Source of the DNA: Roseburia rectibacter | GTDB taxonomy: Bacteria > Bacillota > Clostridia > Lachnospirales > Lachnospiraceae | Direction: 5' to 3' | DNA length: 64,000 nt | Assembly (NCBI RefSeq): GCF_014287515.2 | Contig: NZ_CP092473.1 | Coordinates: 3,631,501-3,695,500 of the forward strand | Part shown: positions 52,499 through 62,156 of the stretch, in pieces | How the letters are laid out: each line of letters starts with the position of its first letter | Numbering within the stretch: position 1 is the first letter of the stretch | Notes under the pieces: model-generated | What the model was told of the DNA's origin: nothing | The model's database searches: none | Seen by the model: the letters and a program-made list of their open reading frames with translations, nothing else | Position numbers and translations under genes: made by a program

Positions 52499-53998
52499 TT
52501 ATTCATCCTCGTTATCTTCAAATTCTGTTTCAAGCGGTTGATAATCCAAAAACTTTTCATTGTATTTACCGCCATTTTCTTTTTTTCGTACCATCATATT
52601 CGAGTAGTACTCTGTTGCATCAGTTTCATCCTTATAGAAAGTTTTCGCCAAAGTTTTATTAATATCATCCAGAATGTTTTTTCTTTGATTCACGCCAGAA
52701 GCTTTATTCTCCACATCAATCAGTGTGTACATCATTTCAAAAGCTAATTCCTCTTCCGGGTACATTTCACTACAAACTTTCTTAAGAATATCCCATTCTT
52801 CTGACTCGAAATTCTCATTGTGAAGCCAAGTAGGATCTATAAAAGCTTTTCCTAGAACTTTTTCATAAATTCTTGGCAATGCATCATCAAACTCATGTTT
52901 ATCATTTACCCAAATTCTTCTAATAGCCTGCAATTCTTCTAATCGAATTAATTCAAGACTTCTGAACTCTTCAGGTCCATTTTCATTTATCTCTTTTTGA
53001 ATAGAAAGAAGTCTTTCTAACCATTGCTCTCTTACTTCTTTCTTATATGGACCATGAAACAACTTTCCATAGTTTCCTTGAAGGTTTCCCTTCATTCGTC
53101 TGAAACTTCTACGTTCTCTATCACCCTCTTCATTACCAAATTCATTCCTAAATTCTAGAAGCGAACTCATCCATTCCTTCTCTTGATCATTAGCAATCAT
53201 AGCTTCCATAGATTTATCTTTTTCGACCATTGTACAAACCCAACATCCAAATCGACTCTTACCACATGATTGCGTTGACTTATCAACCTGTAATGGACAT
53301 TCGTTATCAGCCGTAGCGCCTCTATACATAGTCAAAAGATCCTTATTGGAATAATTCCACGGATTCTTATACTGCATTAAGAACGCCCATACATCATCAT
53401 CTGTCCAATCTTCCATAGGTGAAAAAACAAGTTCATTTGCTAAAGTAGGATTAGGACTAAGGAGTTCTCGAACCCTTTTCTTTTCGAGATTAGTCATAGT
53501 TCTATTTCTCCTCGAACTCTCCTGCTTTCGTGTACCCAAAACCAATATTATTTCGCCATGCTCAGCTATTTTATTTTTTATAAAATTATTTACTGGCTGA
53601 ATTTTTAATCTATCAGTACACCATCTATACTTCATTCTAGGAAATGGATACCCACGTCCAATTAAATTCACCCAAAAGGTGTTATTGTAATCTGGTGTTA
53701 GCCTTTCTGGTATAATCGGCAAATCGATCTTCTCTGCTTCAATTCTCATTGATTCCAAAGATTTCTCAACCCATTTAGAAACAACTGGAGACTCAACCAA
53801 TGTATCTGTATTCATTATATGTATAGGCTTTTTTCTATCCTTTTTAGGTAATTTCTCCAGCGCCATCCATACTAATTGAACAGCTGCTGTACTATCCTTT
53901 CCTCCTGAATATCCAACCATCCATGGAATATCGTCCGCCAAATATAAATTCTGGATGGTAACAATTAGTCCATCTATCAATTCCTTTGTAATAGCCAT
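52499..53998 (-). CDS. dndC: Phosphorothioation sulfurtransferase DndC
   Basis: 499 residues from the ATG at 53998 (GAGG seven bases upstream; a TTG two codons earlier is less likely). The PP-loop 'SGGKDSTAAVQL' (about 31-42) activates with ATP, as in PAPS reductase. The cluster cysteines are 'CPLQVDKSTQSCGKSRFGCWVCTM' read as CP, SC, GC and VC, the typical four that hold an Fe-S cluster. DndC moves sulfur from DndA to the DNA backbone. Gap to dndD is three bases. Confidence 0.95.
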   Translation of the reverse strand: MAITKELIDGLIVTIQNLYLADDIPWMVGYSGGKDSTAAVQLVWMALEKLPKKDRKKPIHIMNTDTLVESPVVSKWVEKSLESMRIEAEKIDLPIIPERLTPDYNNTFWVNLIGRGYPFPRMKYRWCTDRLKIQPVNNFIKNKIAEHGEIILVLGTRKQESSRRNRTMTNLEKKRVRELLSPNPTLANELVFSPMEDWTDDDVWAFLMQYKNPWNYSNKDLLTMYRGATADNECPLQVDKSTQSCGKSRFGCWVCTMVEKDKSMEAMIANDQEKEWMSSLLEFRNEFGNEEGDRERRSFRRMKGNLQGNYGKLFHGPYKKEVREQWLERLLSIQKEINENGPEEFRSLELIRLEELQAIRRIWVNDKHEFDDALPRIYEKVLGKAFIDPTWLHNENFESEEWDILKKVCSEMYPEEELAFEMMYTLIDVENKASGVNQRKNILDDINKTLAKTFYKDETDATEYYSNMMVRKKENGGKYNEKFLDYQPLETEFEDNEDE

Positions 53999-54008
53999 TT
54001 TCAATCCT

Positions 54009-55079
54009 CTAATCTTTTATTGTTTTCTTCAATGCTTCTTCAGCATTTAATTCCTCAGCACTTAATGCGATTCCAAGCTCTTTTTTTATTACATTGGAAA
54101 TCAATAATGCTGCCTTTTTGCTAGTAATAATCCGTCCATTCTTTCCAACGGCTCTCATATACCATTGCTTAGCACTTCTACTCCAATTGATTCGTTCAAG
54201 CTCCTGTAATCCATCTTTCATTTCGCTCTGATGTGAAACATAATAATTTCCTATACGCCCAAGAGCCTGTATAACAATGCTTTGTGTAGCAATATAACTC
54301 TCGCGCAAGTCAACTTTTGTAATTTCTCTATGTTGAAGTTCCTGCCACTGAGCCATATGTTCAACAACATTATTCCAATAGTCCAATAAGAACTTTTCTG
54401 TATCTTTTTTTATAGTTCTTCCTACTATAGTTTTATTAGCTGTATAAAATGTGTTAAGTGTAAACAAGCTTGAAGAATACTTACCTAAAATATCTTTTTC
54501 TTTATCTGTGTAGGTATTTAAAAATTCATTATTCCAAATCACATTTCTCGTTATAACAGCCATTTCATCCCTTGAATCATATAACTCAGAAATAGAATTC
54601 GATGTCTTTACAGCATTTTTATTTAAATCAGTAAAGATCTGCTGACTTCTTTCAAGTCCATTATCTGCATAAAAAACTATTGAAATTGTCTCATTTTCTA
54701 GTGACTTGTCTTCTTTTAATGCAGCCATAATTGCCGACTTTCTATGCTGACCATCATTTATAAGAAAATGCGCATCCATCGATACTTCTAATATTCCAGT
54801 ATCATCGTTAGTCTTATTATTCTTAAACACAAACTCGCCGTCTATAGATGCAGCAAGCGCGGAGAAAACATAATTTTCGCGATTGTCTAAAATATACTTA
54901 CTTATTACAGGTATTCTGCTCTCATTTAGTCTACGCTGTGCTCTATACTCAGGTGGGATATACTCTTCCTCATCTGTTGAAAACAATTTTGACAGCATCT
55001 TCAACGGAACCATCGCAATATAATACTCTGAACCAGCTTGAATTCCTCTAACTACCGGAAATCTATATACGTAATCCAT
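54009..55079 (-). CDS. dndB: DndB, DGQHR-motif regulator
   Basis: 356 residues. The signature 'FLINDGQHRKSAIMAAL' (DGQHR) is characteristic of DndB/DpdB-type proteins. 'RIPVISKYILDN' and 'IFTDLNKNAVKTSNSISELYD' also fit. In Streptomyces DndB represses dnd genes and lowers modification; it also shares ancestry with ParB-like ATPases used in 7-deazaguanine systems. The ATG follows GGAGGG. A perfect inverted repeat ends 18 bases upstream, and DndB or a partner might bind there. Confidence 0.92.
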   Translation of the reverse strand: MDYVYRFPVVRGIQAGSEYYIAMVPLKMLSKLFSTDEEEYIPPEYRAQRRLNESRIPVISKYILDNRENYVFSALAASIDGEFVFKNNKTNDDTGILEVSMDAHFLINDGQHRKSAIMAALKEDKSLENETISIVFYADNGLERSQQIFTDLNKNAVKTSNSISELYDSRDEMAVITRNVIWNNEFLNTYTDKEKDILGKYSSSLFTLNTFYTANKTIVGRTIKKDTEKFLLDYWNNVVEHMAQWQELQHREITKVDLRESYIATQSIVIQALGRIGNYYVSHQSEMKDGLQELERINWSRSAKQWYMRAVGKNGRIITSKKAALLISNVIKKELGIALSAEELNAEEALKKTIKD

Positions 55080-55096
55080 ATTCCCTCCAAAATAAA

Positions 55097-55132
55097 AAGG
55101 ATATACTTAAGTACCTACTTAAGTATATCCTT
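55097..55132. promoter_or_regulatory. Perfect 17-bp inverted repeat between restriction-like genes and dndB
   Basis: The arms AAGGATATACTTAAGTA and TACTTAAGTATATCCTT flank a two-base CC centre. Each arm contains the self-complementary 10-mer TACTTAAGTA, so it reads as two tandem palindromes forming a larger one. On the minus strand it is followed by TTTTTATTTT and the dndB binding site. It may be an operator, a terminator or attenuator between gene blocks, or both. Confidence 0.75.
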
Positions 55133-55155
55133 GAGTATATGCTGTGTCAACAAAT

Positions 55156-55836
55156 CTACTTAAATCTAATTGTAAATTTATCTGCGAGATTTTCGTTCTC
55201 TATCCACGCCATAATTTCGTCATTCAAATCAGTAATTTTAGCCTTCCCGCGAGTAACAAGAGTAATAAAACGCTTTATTTCATCATTTAAATTCAGTTCT
55301 TCCTCTATCTTGTCTACCTCATCAATACTAGATTTAAAACGCATGATTTTTGTTGTAGTCGCATTAATATTATTAGATAAAGCATTCCAATCTGCACTAT
55401 CATTAATATTATCTCTAATAGTATTAATATGATCTTTGTCTGAAGCTAAGCTTCCAACTGTTGCAAGCTTTCCAACTACACTATTCGTTTTCTTACTATG
55501 AAATTCCCGCCATTCTTTCGAGAGTGCCTGATTTAGTTTTTTATTTATCTGCTGCTTAGTTACCCGCAATAATTCTTCATCAACCACACCAGCATCAATG
55601 GTATCTTCCAATTTCGTTAAACTATCACTTAATAAATCATAGCTGTCATTTGACAAAACATATCCCAATTCATCATGTGCATATTTTAACTTTTGCATAC
55701 AATCATAGTAATCCGAAGTCAGTAACGAAAATTCACTATCATTCTGTGCTTTCTTAGCAGCATTTTGAATAGCAGATTCTTTCTTATCTAGTTGAGAAAG
55801 TCGTTTTATAGTGCTACTTAAATCATCTAATAGCAT
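55156..55836 (-). CDS. Coiled-coil protein of the Dpd-like block
   Basis: 226 residues, starting one base after the DpdH-like stop. It is almost wholly helical and charged ('LSSTIKRLSQLDKKESAIQ', 'YYDCMQKLKYAHDELGY', 'KLEDTIDAGVVDEELLRVTK'). No enzyme motif is visible. It probably forms a complex with the DpdH-like ATPase. In known Dpd clusters a small helical protein follows dpdH, but I could not match this one to a named family. It is the last gene before the inverted repeat and dndB. Confidence 0.7.
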   Translation of the reverse strand: MLLDDLSSTIKRLSQLDKKESAIQNAAKKAQNDSEFSLLTSDYYDCMQKLKYAHDELGYVLSNDSYDLLSDSLTKLEDTIDAGVVDEELLRVTKQQINKKLNQALSKEWREFHSKKTNSVVGKLATVGSLASDKDHINTIRDNINDSADWNALSNNINATTTKIMRFKSSIDEVDKIEEELNLNDEIKRFITLVTRGKAKITDLNDEIMAWIENENLADKFTIRFK

Positions 55837-55837
55837 A

Positions 55838-58800
55838 TTATTCCTTCACCTCCTCAAGCATACTCTTACACTCCTTTAGCTTATCCTTTTCCGCCTTATA
55901 TTCTTCAGTAGTTTCATCGTTACCATCTCCAATTGCAGTTTGCAATCTAGTATTGATCTCTTGATCAGCCTTTTCTAGGTCCGCACTAGTTTTAGAAAGA
56001 AGGTCTACAAATGGCTTTAGTCCATTCAATGGATCTTTGCTCATACGTATAAGTGATTCTACAAGCGAACAATCTTCCAAAGCTTGCTTTCCATTTTTTA
56101 TAGCACTGAAAATAATAGCAGCATTTTTCTTACATGATAACAACAATCCATTGTCCATCCGTACCGCAGCACCAATATGACTCTGATTCGCACGATTATA
56201 AAATCCCCTTATAGAATCGACAATCTCTTTGATATCATCTTCATCATCGACATCATCTAAATCAATAAGGCTTTCTATAACCTCAATGCTTTTTTTTATC
56301 AAGCTCCGTTCTTCTTCAACCACCGTCGGAACTCTATCCATTATCTTTTTCAGATATTCACTATATATTCTTCTCTTTTTTACCGGATCATCTAATTGTA
56401 AATCTACATCAGAGTATTCCAATCTTGTATTTATTACTTTCCTAACCGCCTTTGAAAAAGCTGTATAATCATATTCATAATTAGTAGAAGTAATTGATGT
56501 ACCTTGAGGTAGATTATAATACTGTAAAACACAGTTTCTTGCGTCTTCACCATCACTTCCGCTAGTTATTTTTAACAAGTCATTCCATGCCTTTGTATGC
56601 CCATTATTATAATCTACAGTTTCTTTTTTCTTTAGCAATATGTCTGGTGCGAAATTAGTTGGATTCTGATATTTTTTGCAACTACCATTTAATATTAAAT
56701 GATAAAACTCCGCAGCCGTAGCATAAGAAAAATAATCTGCAGTCTTATTATCATAATGCAATATAGAATCTACTAATAAAGATTTTATGCTCTCGGTCCA
56801 TTTCTGTACTCTGTATAAGTAATCTGTACCATTTGGAAAGTCCCACGACTTATTTCCAACCTCACTCCATCTAACAAAGGCTTCAATTATTTTTCGTGAT
56901 TCTATCGATGCAGGTAATAAAACTACAGCATCACTATTCATCGTTTGCCGTTCAAATGCAACAAGGAACTTCGATGACGTGTTCTTAATCTTAACCATTG
57001 CATCTATAGGTACACCCTCTGACGTCCAATCAATTACACTATACAAAAAATCATTAATATTCTTTCTTGCATCATTCAGAGCTCTTACATTCTTAGTTGT
57101 AGCACCGATGCTTAGTTTATAGTCTTTATTTTCAATCCATTTATCAACCTCTTTTAATGCTACAGCAACTTGCTCATTTTCTTTTTCAACATTAACTACT
57201 TCGTTATGATTAACTTTCTTTTCGGGCACTGTTACTTCTGCTGTTATAGATACTTTGGGCTTTGAAACAGCCTTACCGTCAATTAGTGGCAACCCGAGTT
57301 CCTTATATACTGATTCGGCTATGCCTGCTATATATCGGATGCCATTTTCTTCATAAATTTCATCTCTACCATTTCCCCAAATATACATAAATTGAGTCAG
57401 TCTTATTTTAATGTCATCCTCAAGCTCAGTATCATTATAAATTTTGTTTTGTAGCTTTGGATTAATTCCCGTAAGCGTCGTTCTTCTACTTGGATATGTA
57501 TCCAATGACTCAATTGCGTCCTTCACATATGGTTCAATCAAGTTTCTCATAATTGCTCTAGGATTTCTCAAAGTAACATCTTGCTTTTGATACAGGTATA
57601 AAATAGCATGCCTAGTAAAAGGAAAAATGTTTATACTAGTATCACCCAATTGATAACTATCCCAATTTTGGCCCAAAGTTACTTCATGGATAGGATATCT
57701 ATCAGCAGGTGCCTTCTCTTTCAGCCAAGCTTCTATTGTTTTTGTATCCAGCGAAACCGTATTCAAATATCTAGCAAAGAATTCAATTAGTCCATCATCA
57801 TCACCATTAAACATTTCATCTGGAACAATAATAAACTTTTTTATTCTGCCTTTTGTATTAGTACGGAAGTCATCACGATAATAACCATCTGCAACACCAA
57901 CAATAGAATTAATTCTGCAAAGTTTTTTATCCGTATACCCTCGCTTATTCGTCAAAAGTGCATCTAATAAGGAATCATCAACCCCCGAAGCTGCTGTAAT
58001 ATCTTCTATCAAGATAGTCAACACTTTATTTTTCTTATATAACTCTTGTCTAATTTCTTCTATTACAGTTCTTAAATCCCCCGGTTCCAAACCTGTACAA
58101 CGCTGCACTACACGTTCGCGGAATTTATTAATGTAAATAACTAGTTTTGATATATACTCCTCATTATCAAGCATTTTGTCAGCAATTTTTCTTGCCTTTT
58201 CATCTGCTCCAACACTAATAAGTGCTGTTCTAAATTCAGAGTCTATTTCAAAATCTTCTATTTCGAATTCAGCAGCATGATCATTTATTTCAAAAGTCTT
58301 ATTTTCTGCAATTTTATTGTAAATTCTATCTATCGGACCGTTGGTATCCATTAACCTGTCCTTAAAGATAGAATTTTGAAGCAATGCAATAAAATGCTTG
58401 CGATCAACATTACTTATAATTCTTTCTTCGTCTTCACCAGCTTTTCCATCATCGCTTTCTATCAAATTAATGAACGAATAATAGATAGTATTTTTCAATT
58501 CTAGCTCAGGTATCGTTGTCGATGCAGAAGCCAATTTCTTATATAGACTTGTATTAGGAAGATTTTTGATCTCTTCCAGCTCAACCAACTGTTTGATTGT
58601 ACCTTTAAGCGTATTATCTGCTCTACGTAGATACAATACAATCTCATTGTCTTGCTTATGAATCTGAAGCATAGACTCAAACCAGCGAATCAAATGAGAT
58701 TTTCCTGCTCCACTGGCACCTTTAACAAGAACAAATTGGTCATCATCTCTTGCAGAAAAAACTCTCTCATATATATCTTCCTCAGTCAGTGGATTTTTCT

Positions 58801-58945
58801 TATCATTATCTGTCGGTTCATCATGGTCGATTAAAAGCAAATTCCGCATTGGAACATGTTTTGCCAAAAAGTCCCCCTGCGAATTGTCTATTACATCAGG
58901 AAGGAAAACATCCTTATATCGTTGTAAAGCAATTTCTATATTCAT
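55838..58945 (-). CDS. DpdH-like P-loop ATPase
   Basis: 1,035 residues. Walker A is 'LVKGASGAGKSHLIRWFE' (GASGAGKS at 76-83) and a Walker B-like 'VLTILIEDITAASGVDDSL' follows; 'SIVGVADGYYRDDFR' looks like an AAA sensor. 'TRHAILYLYQKQDVTLRNPR' is another conserved segment. This recalls DpdH, a large ATPase of 7-deazaguanine defence clusters. It overlaps the DpdG-like gene by four bases. In classical Dnd restriction this place is taken by DptF/DptG/DptH, none of which match by eye. The role may be sensing unmodified DNA and driving the helicases; that is inference. Confidence 0.75.
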   Translation of the reverse strand: MNIEIALQRYKDVFLPDVIDNSQGDFLAKHVPMRNLLLIDHDEPTDNDKKNPLTEEDIYERVFSARDDDQFVLVKGASGAGKSHLIRWFESMLQIHKQDNEIVLYLRRADNTLKGTIKQLVELEEIKNLPNTSLYKKLASASTTIPELELKNTIYYSFINLIESDDGKAGEDEERIISNVDRKHFIALLQNSIFKDRLMDTNGPIDRIYNKIAENKTFEINDHAAEFEIEDFEIDSEFRTALISVGADEKARKIADKMLDNEEYISKLVIYINKFRERVVQRCTGLEPGDLRTVIEEIRQELYKKNKVLTILIEDITAASGVDDSLLDALLTNKRGYTDKKLCRINSIVGVADGYYRDDFRTNTKGRIKKFIIVPDEMFNGDDDGLIEFFARYLNTVSLDTKTIEAWLKEKAPADRYPIHEVTLGQNWDSYQLGDTSINIFPFTRHAILYLYQKQDVTLRNPRAIMRNLIEPYVKDAIESLDTYPSRRTTLTGINPKLQNKIYNDTELEDDIKIRLTQFMYIWGNGRDEIYEENGIRYIAGIAESVYKELGLPLIDGKAVSKPKVSITAEVTVPEKKVNHNEVVNVEKENEQVAVALKEVDKWIENKDYKLSIGATTKNVRALNDARKNINDFLYSVIDWTSEGVPIDAMVKIKNTSSKFLVAFERQTMNSDAVVLLPASIESRKIIEAFVRWSEVGNKSWDFPNGTDYLYRVQKWTESIKSLLVDSILHYDNKTADYFSYATAAEFYHLILNGSCKKYQNPTNFAPDILLKKKETVDYNNGHTKAWNDLLKITSGSDGEDARNCVLQYYNLPQGTSITSTNYEYDYTAFSKAVRKVINTRLEYSDVDLQLDDPVKKRRIYSEYLKKIMDRVPTVVEEERSLIKKSIEVIESLIDLDDVDDEDDIKEIVDSIRGFYNRANQSHIGAAVRMDNGLLLSCKKNAAIIFSAIKNGKQALEDCSLVESLIRMSKDPLNGLKPFVDLLSKTSADLEKADQEINTRLQTAIGDGNDETTEEYKAEKDKLKECKSMLEEVKE

Positions 58946-59730
58946 TTTTTCACTCCTTTATAAACTATTGAGGCGATTTGATCATTAAACTGTTCTACAG
59001 ATGGATATAAAATCCATCGTTTTTCAGCATCACTTCGGTATTTAAGTTCTATTTCTTTATTATCATGCAATTCTCTCAAAGCACTTGATAATGCGATATT
59101 CATATTACGTTCTTTTGCAAGATTTCCACTTATTATTTTGCCATATGCGTCAAACATCAGCATAAAATCGTCTATTTCATACTCTTTATTTTTCTCTAAA
59201 TTCATAAGCCTTAAAACGTTTTTCACAAAAACATATGCATTAGGCAAAAAGGACATATTATTCATATATCCAAAACCAAGAAACTGTGCCCAAAATCTCC
59301 ATCCTCTAATCATCGGAGCTGTAATTTGAGTGCCAGTTTCCCGAGATAATTCGTTAAGCAATGCTGTATCAGTAAGTGTATGCTTATATATCCGTTCATT
59401 AATATTAACTATACAATTAGTTACCTTGAAGAATTGTTCTGCTTCAAAAGAATTAATCTTAGATATAGCATATAATCGGAAATCTTCAATGTTTTTCATT
59501 TCTTCCTTAGGAACAAGTGGAACAACTATATTATCTTGTATATCCACAATTTTTAATTCAATTGCAGCCTTAATTATCGAAGAAAAGTATGAGGAGCCCT
59601 CATATATTTCTGACGGTTCCATCAAGGATTGAACCTCATTTCTAGCTATTTCTTTTTTACTCGTCACTATTTTGTATAAAGAAAAAACTCTAGCTGGTAT
59701 AGCTTCAGTAACCATATTTCCAGTAAACAT
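58942..59730 (-). CDS. DpdG-like protein
   Basis: 262 residues. The first 90 look like a winged helix ('ARVFSLYKIVTSKKEIARNE'). The middle contains 'TGTQITAPMIRGWRFWAQFL' and 'GFGYMNNMSFLPNAYVFVKN', a pattern I recall from DpdG. The end is basic ('RSDAEKRWILYP'). It overlaps the DpdH-like gene and lies 14 bases after the RecQ-like gene. No catalytic site is seen; it may be an adaptor that binds DNA. Assignment is by pattern and position. Confidence 0.62.
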   Translation of the reverse strand: MFTGNMVTEAIPARVFSLYKIVTSKKEIARNEVQSLMEPSEIYEGSSYFSSIIKAAIELKIVDIQDNIVVPLVPKEEMKNIEDFRLYAISKINSFEAEQFFKVTNCIVNINERIYKHTLTDTALLNELSRETGTQITAPMIRGWRFWAQFLGFGYMNNMSFLPNAYVFVKNVLRLMNLEKNKEYEIDDFMLMFDAYGKIISGNLAKERNMNIALSSALRELHDNKEIELKYRSDAEKRWILYPSVEQFNDQIASIVYKGVKK

Positions 59731-59744
59731 CTTCTATAGCCTCC

Positions 59745-62156
59745 CTATTTAATTACCGACCCACTTACAACATCGGATATATTTTTTCCATTTGCCATGG
59801 ATACACAAAAATCGCAATTTGAAACATGAATTACATGTTTATATCGATTAAGTACCCTACTTATTATTTGATACTGTTTTCTAGCCAATTCATCATCATC
59901 GCTGTAAATTGGCATTATTAAACCAGAAATATAAAAGCCATTATCCCTTGCTTGAAGGTCTTTACATTCCGTGTAATTCATTAAATTCATATATGGATTA
60001 TTATTATTTACTATAATTTCCTCATCACATACAATTACATCTGGTTTATACCGATCTATTATTTTACTTATTTTATCTTTAGTAATAATCAATGCCTCAT
60101 TTGTATCAGAAAAAAAGTCTTCTATTTCTGCTGAAATTTCCTTCTCTGGACCAGTAACATTTATCAAAAGAGGGAATCTATTAAGCTCATCATTTTCTAC
60201 ATTCTCATGAGCATTACATCCAGAACAATATTCTGAAACAAGAGGATATGTTTCATAAAACATACCAGACCAACATAATCTATCGTTCTTGTTTATAGCC
60301 TCATTCATTAAACTAAATGCAGCTACTGCCTTATTTGACTCTTTCTCACGAATAGAATCAAACAAAGCATGTGATTGTTCATTATCTTGAACTATAAGTT
60401 CATTATTAATCTTGATTGTAAAGATATACCTATTAGAATGATCAATATCTAAACCTACAATATCTATTAACTCATATCTACTTAGAAGTAGAAGAACATT
60501 AATATTCCACTTTTCGTCAGTATCATTTCCCTCTTCAAAATAATTAATCTTGTTATAATTAGGCTTTGTCGAAGCCATAATTGCAATTAGTCCCCCTTGC
60601 CATTGATTTACAGGATTATAAAGCATACTCCACCATCTTCCCCATAGCTTAGGAGTTGTTAATACTTTGCTTAAATGATCAGATGCATAACTAATATCTT
60701 CATTTGTAACACACATTACGCTTAAACATGCTAATCCATCACGACCTCCACGTCCTAGTTCCTGATAATAAGAATCTGGACTTTCAGGTACATATAGATG
60801 AAGAACTGTTCTGACGTCAGGCTTATCTACACCCACACCAAAAGCCGACGTTGCAACCATTAAATCATATTCATCGTTAGCCCATTGCTCAATTAGCTCA
60901 TTTCGCTCAGCAGTTTTGGTCTCACCAGTAAAAGTTCGTACATTTCCATAACCTTCTGCTTCCAAAATCTGCTTCCACTTTTTTGCTTCATAAGGCGCAT
61001 TCACATAGACAATCATCGGTCTAGGCAACTTATTTACAAGATCAAGAACCTTTTTCTTTTTTTCAGAAAAACTCTTGGCTCTATCAAAAATAAACCTTGG
61101 TTCTTTTCGCAAGGAATCACACCTAATTTCAATCCATTTTCCTTCTTCTGAAAACATTCTTTTAAGGATTTTTACTGTATCATCCTGAAATGTTGCAGAT
61201 AAAAGAAATGTTCGAATTTCTGGTGTCACTTTTAATAATTCATTTCTCCATGGACTTAAGCATTGATAATCAACTCTAAAAAAATCGCCCCATTCAACTA
61301 CAATATGAGCCTCATCAATAACGATATTCTTTATGTACTTCCTATCATTAGCTTCATTTATAAGCTTCTGGAATTGCTCATTTTTTATTAATGCTTCAGG
61401 AGAAATGAAAAGCAATTTCACAGTTTTATTTTTTAGTGCGTTTCTTATTTCGTCAAAATTTTTTATTCCGCTGTAATAACTAAATATTTCATTTTCCTTT
61501 GAATTCTTTAAATACTTTTTGGCAACGCGTTCCTGATCTATAGCAAGTGATACCGTAGGAACAACTACTATTGTCAAACCTTCCTTTTCATATGCTAAAG
61601 TTTGAGTAACAAGGCTCTTTCCTCCTCCAGTAGGCATAGATACTAAAGATGTAAAACCTAAAGGTGTATTCAGACCTCCATAAACACATAATTTCTGTTC
61701 CAATGATTTAAAATACTTAAAACCTGTAATAGACTCTACAAAATTATTCGTTTTCAATAAGTACTTTGTCTTCTCAAATGGCTCCTCTGTTCCAATATTA
61801 ATAAACGCATCTCTAACAAATGATTGATTTTTGATAAATGCCGGTATATCATACGTAGCATAATACTTCCCATCATCATTTTTATATATTCCATAAGAGT
61901 TACCATCTGGTATATCAATAGAATTAACTTCTAAAGGAGTCTGAAAGACTAACATAAAGTTACGGAGCGCAATCACATAGTCTAAATATCCGCTGGATCC
62001 AGATAAATACCCTTTTTTTGCATTTATCAACCTGCGAGCTGTTTTATAAAAAAAAGCCTCTACTGCAGAGTCAGACGGCTCTTCAATATTAAATTTTAAG
62101 TCCGAATTATCATTTATTAATTTTTCTACTTGATCAATTATTTCTTTAATTTTCAT
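59745..62156 (-). CDS. RecQ-like helicase (DpdF-like)
   Basis: 803 residues from the ATG at 62156, which overlaps the upstream stop (ATGA). Helicase motifs are Walker A 'MPTGGGKSLVTQTLAYE' (Lys180), DEAH at 281-284 in 'IVIDEAHIVVEWGDFFR', 'TFLLSATF', 'FGVGVDKPDVRTVLHLYVPE' and 'YYQELGRGGRDG'. C-terminal cysteine pairs ('YCSGC', 'CDFC') may hold zinc. The long N-terminus (about 150 residues) and the extended C-terminus set it apart from housekeeping RecQ and fit DpdF. It would unwind or translocate on DNA in the restriction half. Confidence 0.82.
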   Translation of the reverse strand: MKIKEIIDQVEKLINDNSDLKFNIEEPSDSAVEAFFYKTARRLINAKKGYLSGSSGYLDYVIALRNFMLVFQTPLEVNSIDIPDGNSYGIYKNDDGKYYATYDIPAFIKNQSFVRDAFINIGTEEPFEKTKYLLKTNNFVESITGFKYFKSLEQKLCVYGGLNTPLGFTSLVSMPTGGGKSLVTQTLAYEKEGLTIVVVPTVSLAIDQERVAKKYLKNSKENEIFSYYSGIKNFDEIRNALKNKTVKLLFISPEALIKNEQFQKLINEANDRKYIKNIVIDEAHIVVEWGDFFRVDYQCLSPWRNELLKVTPEIRTFLLSATFQDDTVKILKRMFSEEGKWIEIRCDSLRKEPRFIFDRAKSFSEKKKKVLDLVNKLPRPMIVYVNAPYEAKKWKQILEAEGYGNVRTFTGETKTAERNELIEQWANDEYDLMVATSAFGVGVDKPDVRTVLHLYVPESPDSYYQELGRGGRDGLACLSVMCVTNEDISYASDHLSKVLTTPKLWGRWWSMLYNPVNQWQGGLIAIMASTKPNYNKINYFEEGNDTDEKWNINVLLLLSRYELIDIVGLDIDHSNRYIFTIKINNELIVQDNEQSHALFDSIREKESNKAVAAFSLMNEAINKNDRLCWSGMFYETYPLVSEYCSGCNAHENVENDELNRFPLLINVTGPEKEISAEIEDFFSDTNEALIITKDKISKIIDRYKPDVIVCDEEIIVNNNNPYMNLMNYTECKDLQARDNGFYISGLIMPIYSDDDELARKQYQIISRVLNRYKHVIHVSNCDFCVSMANGKNISDVVSGSVIK

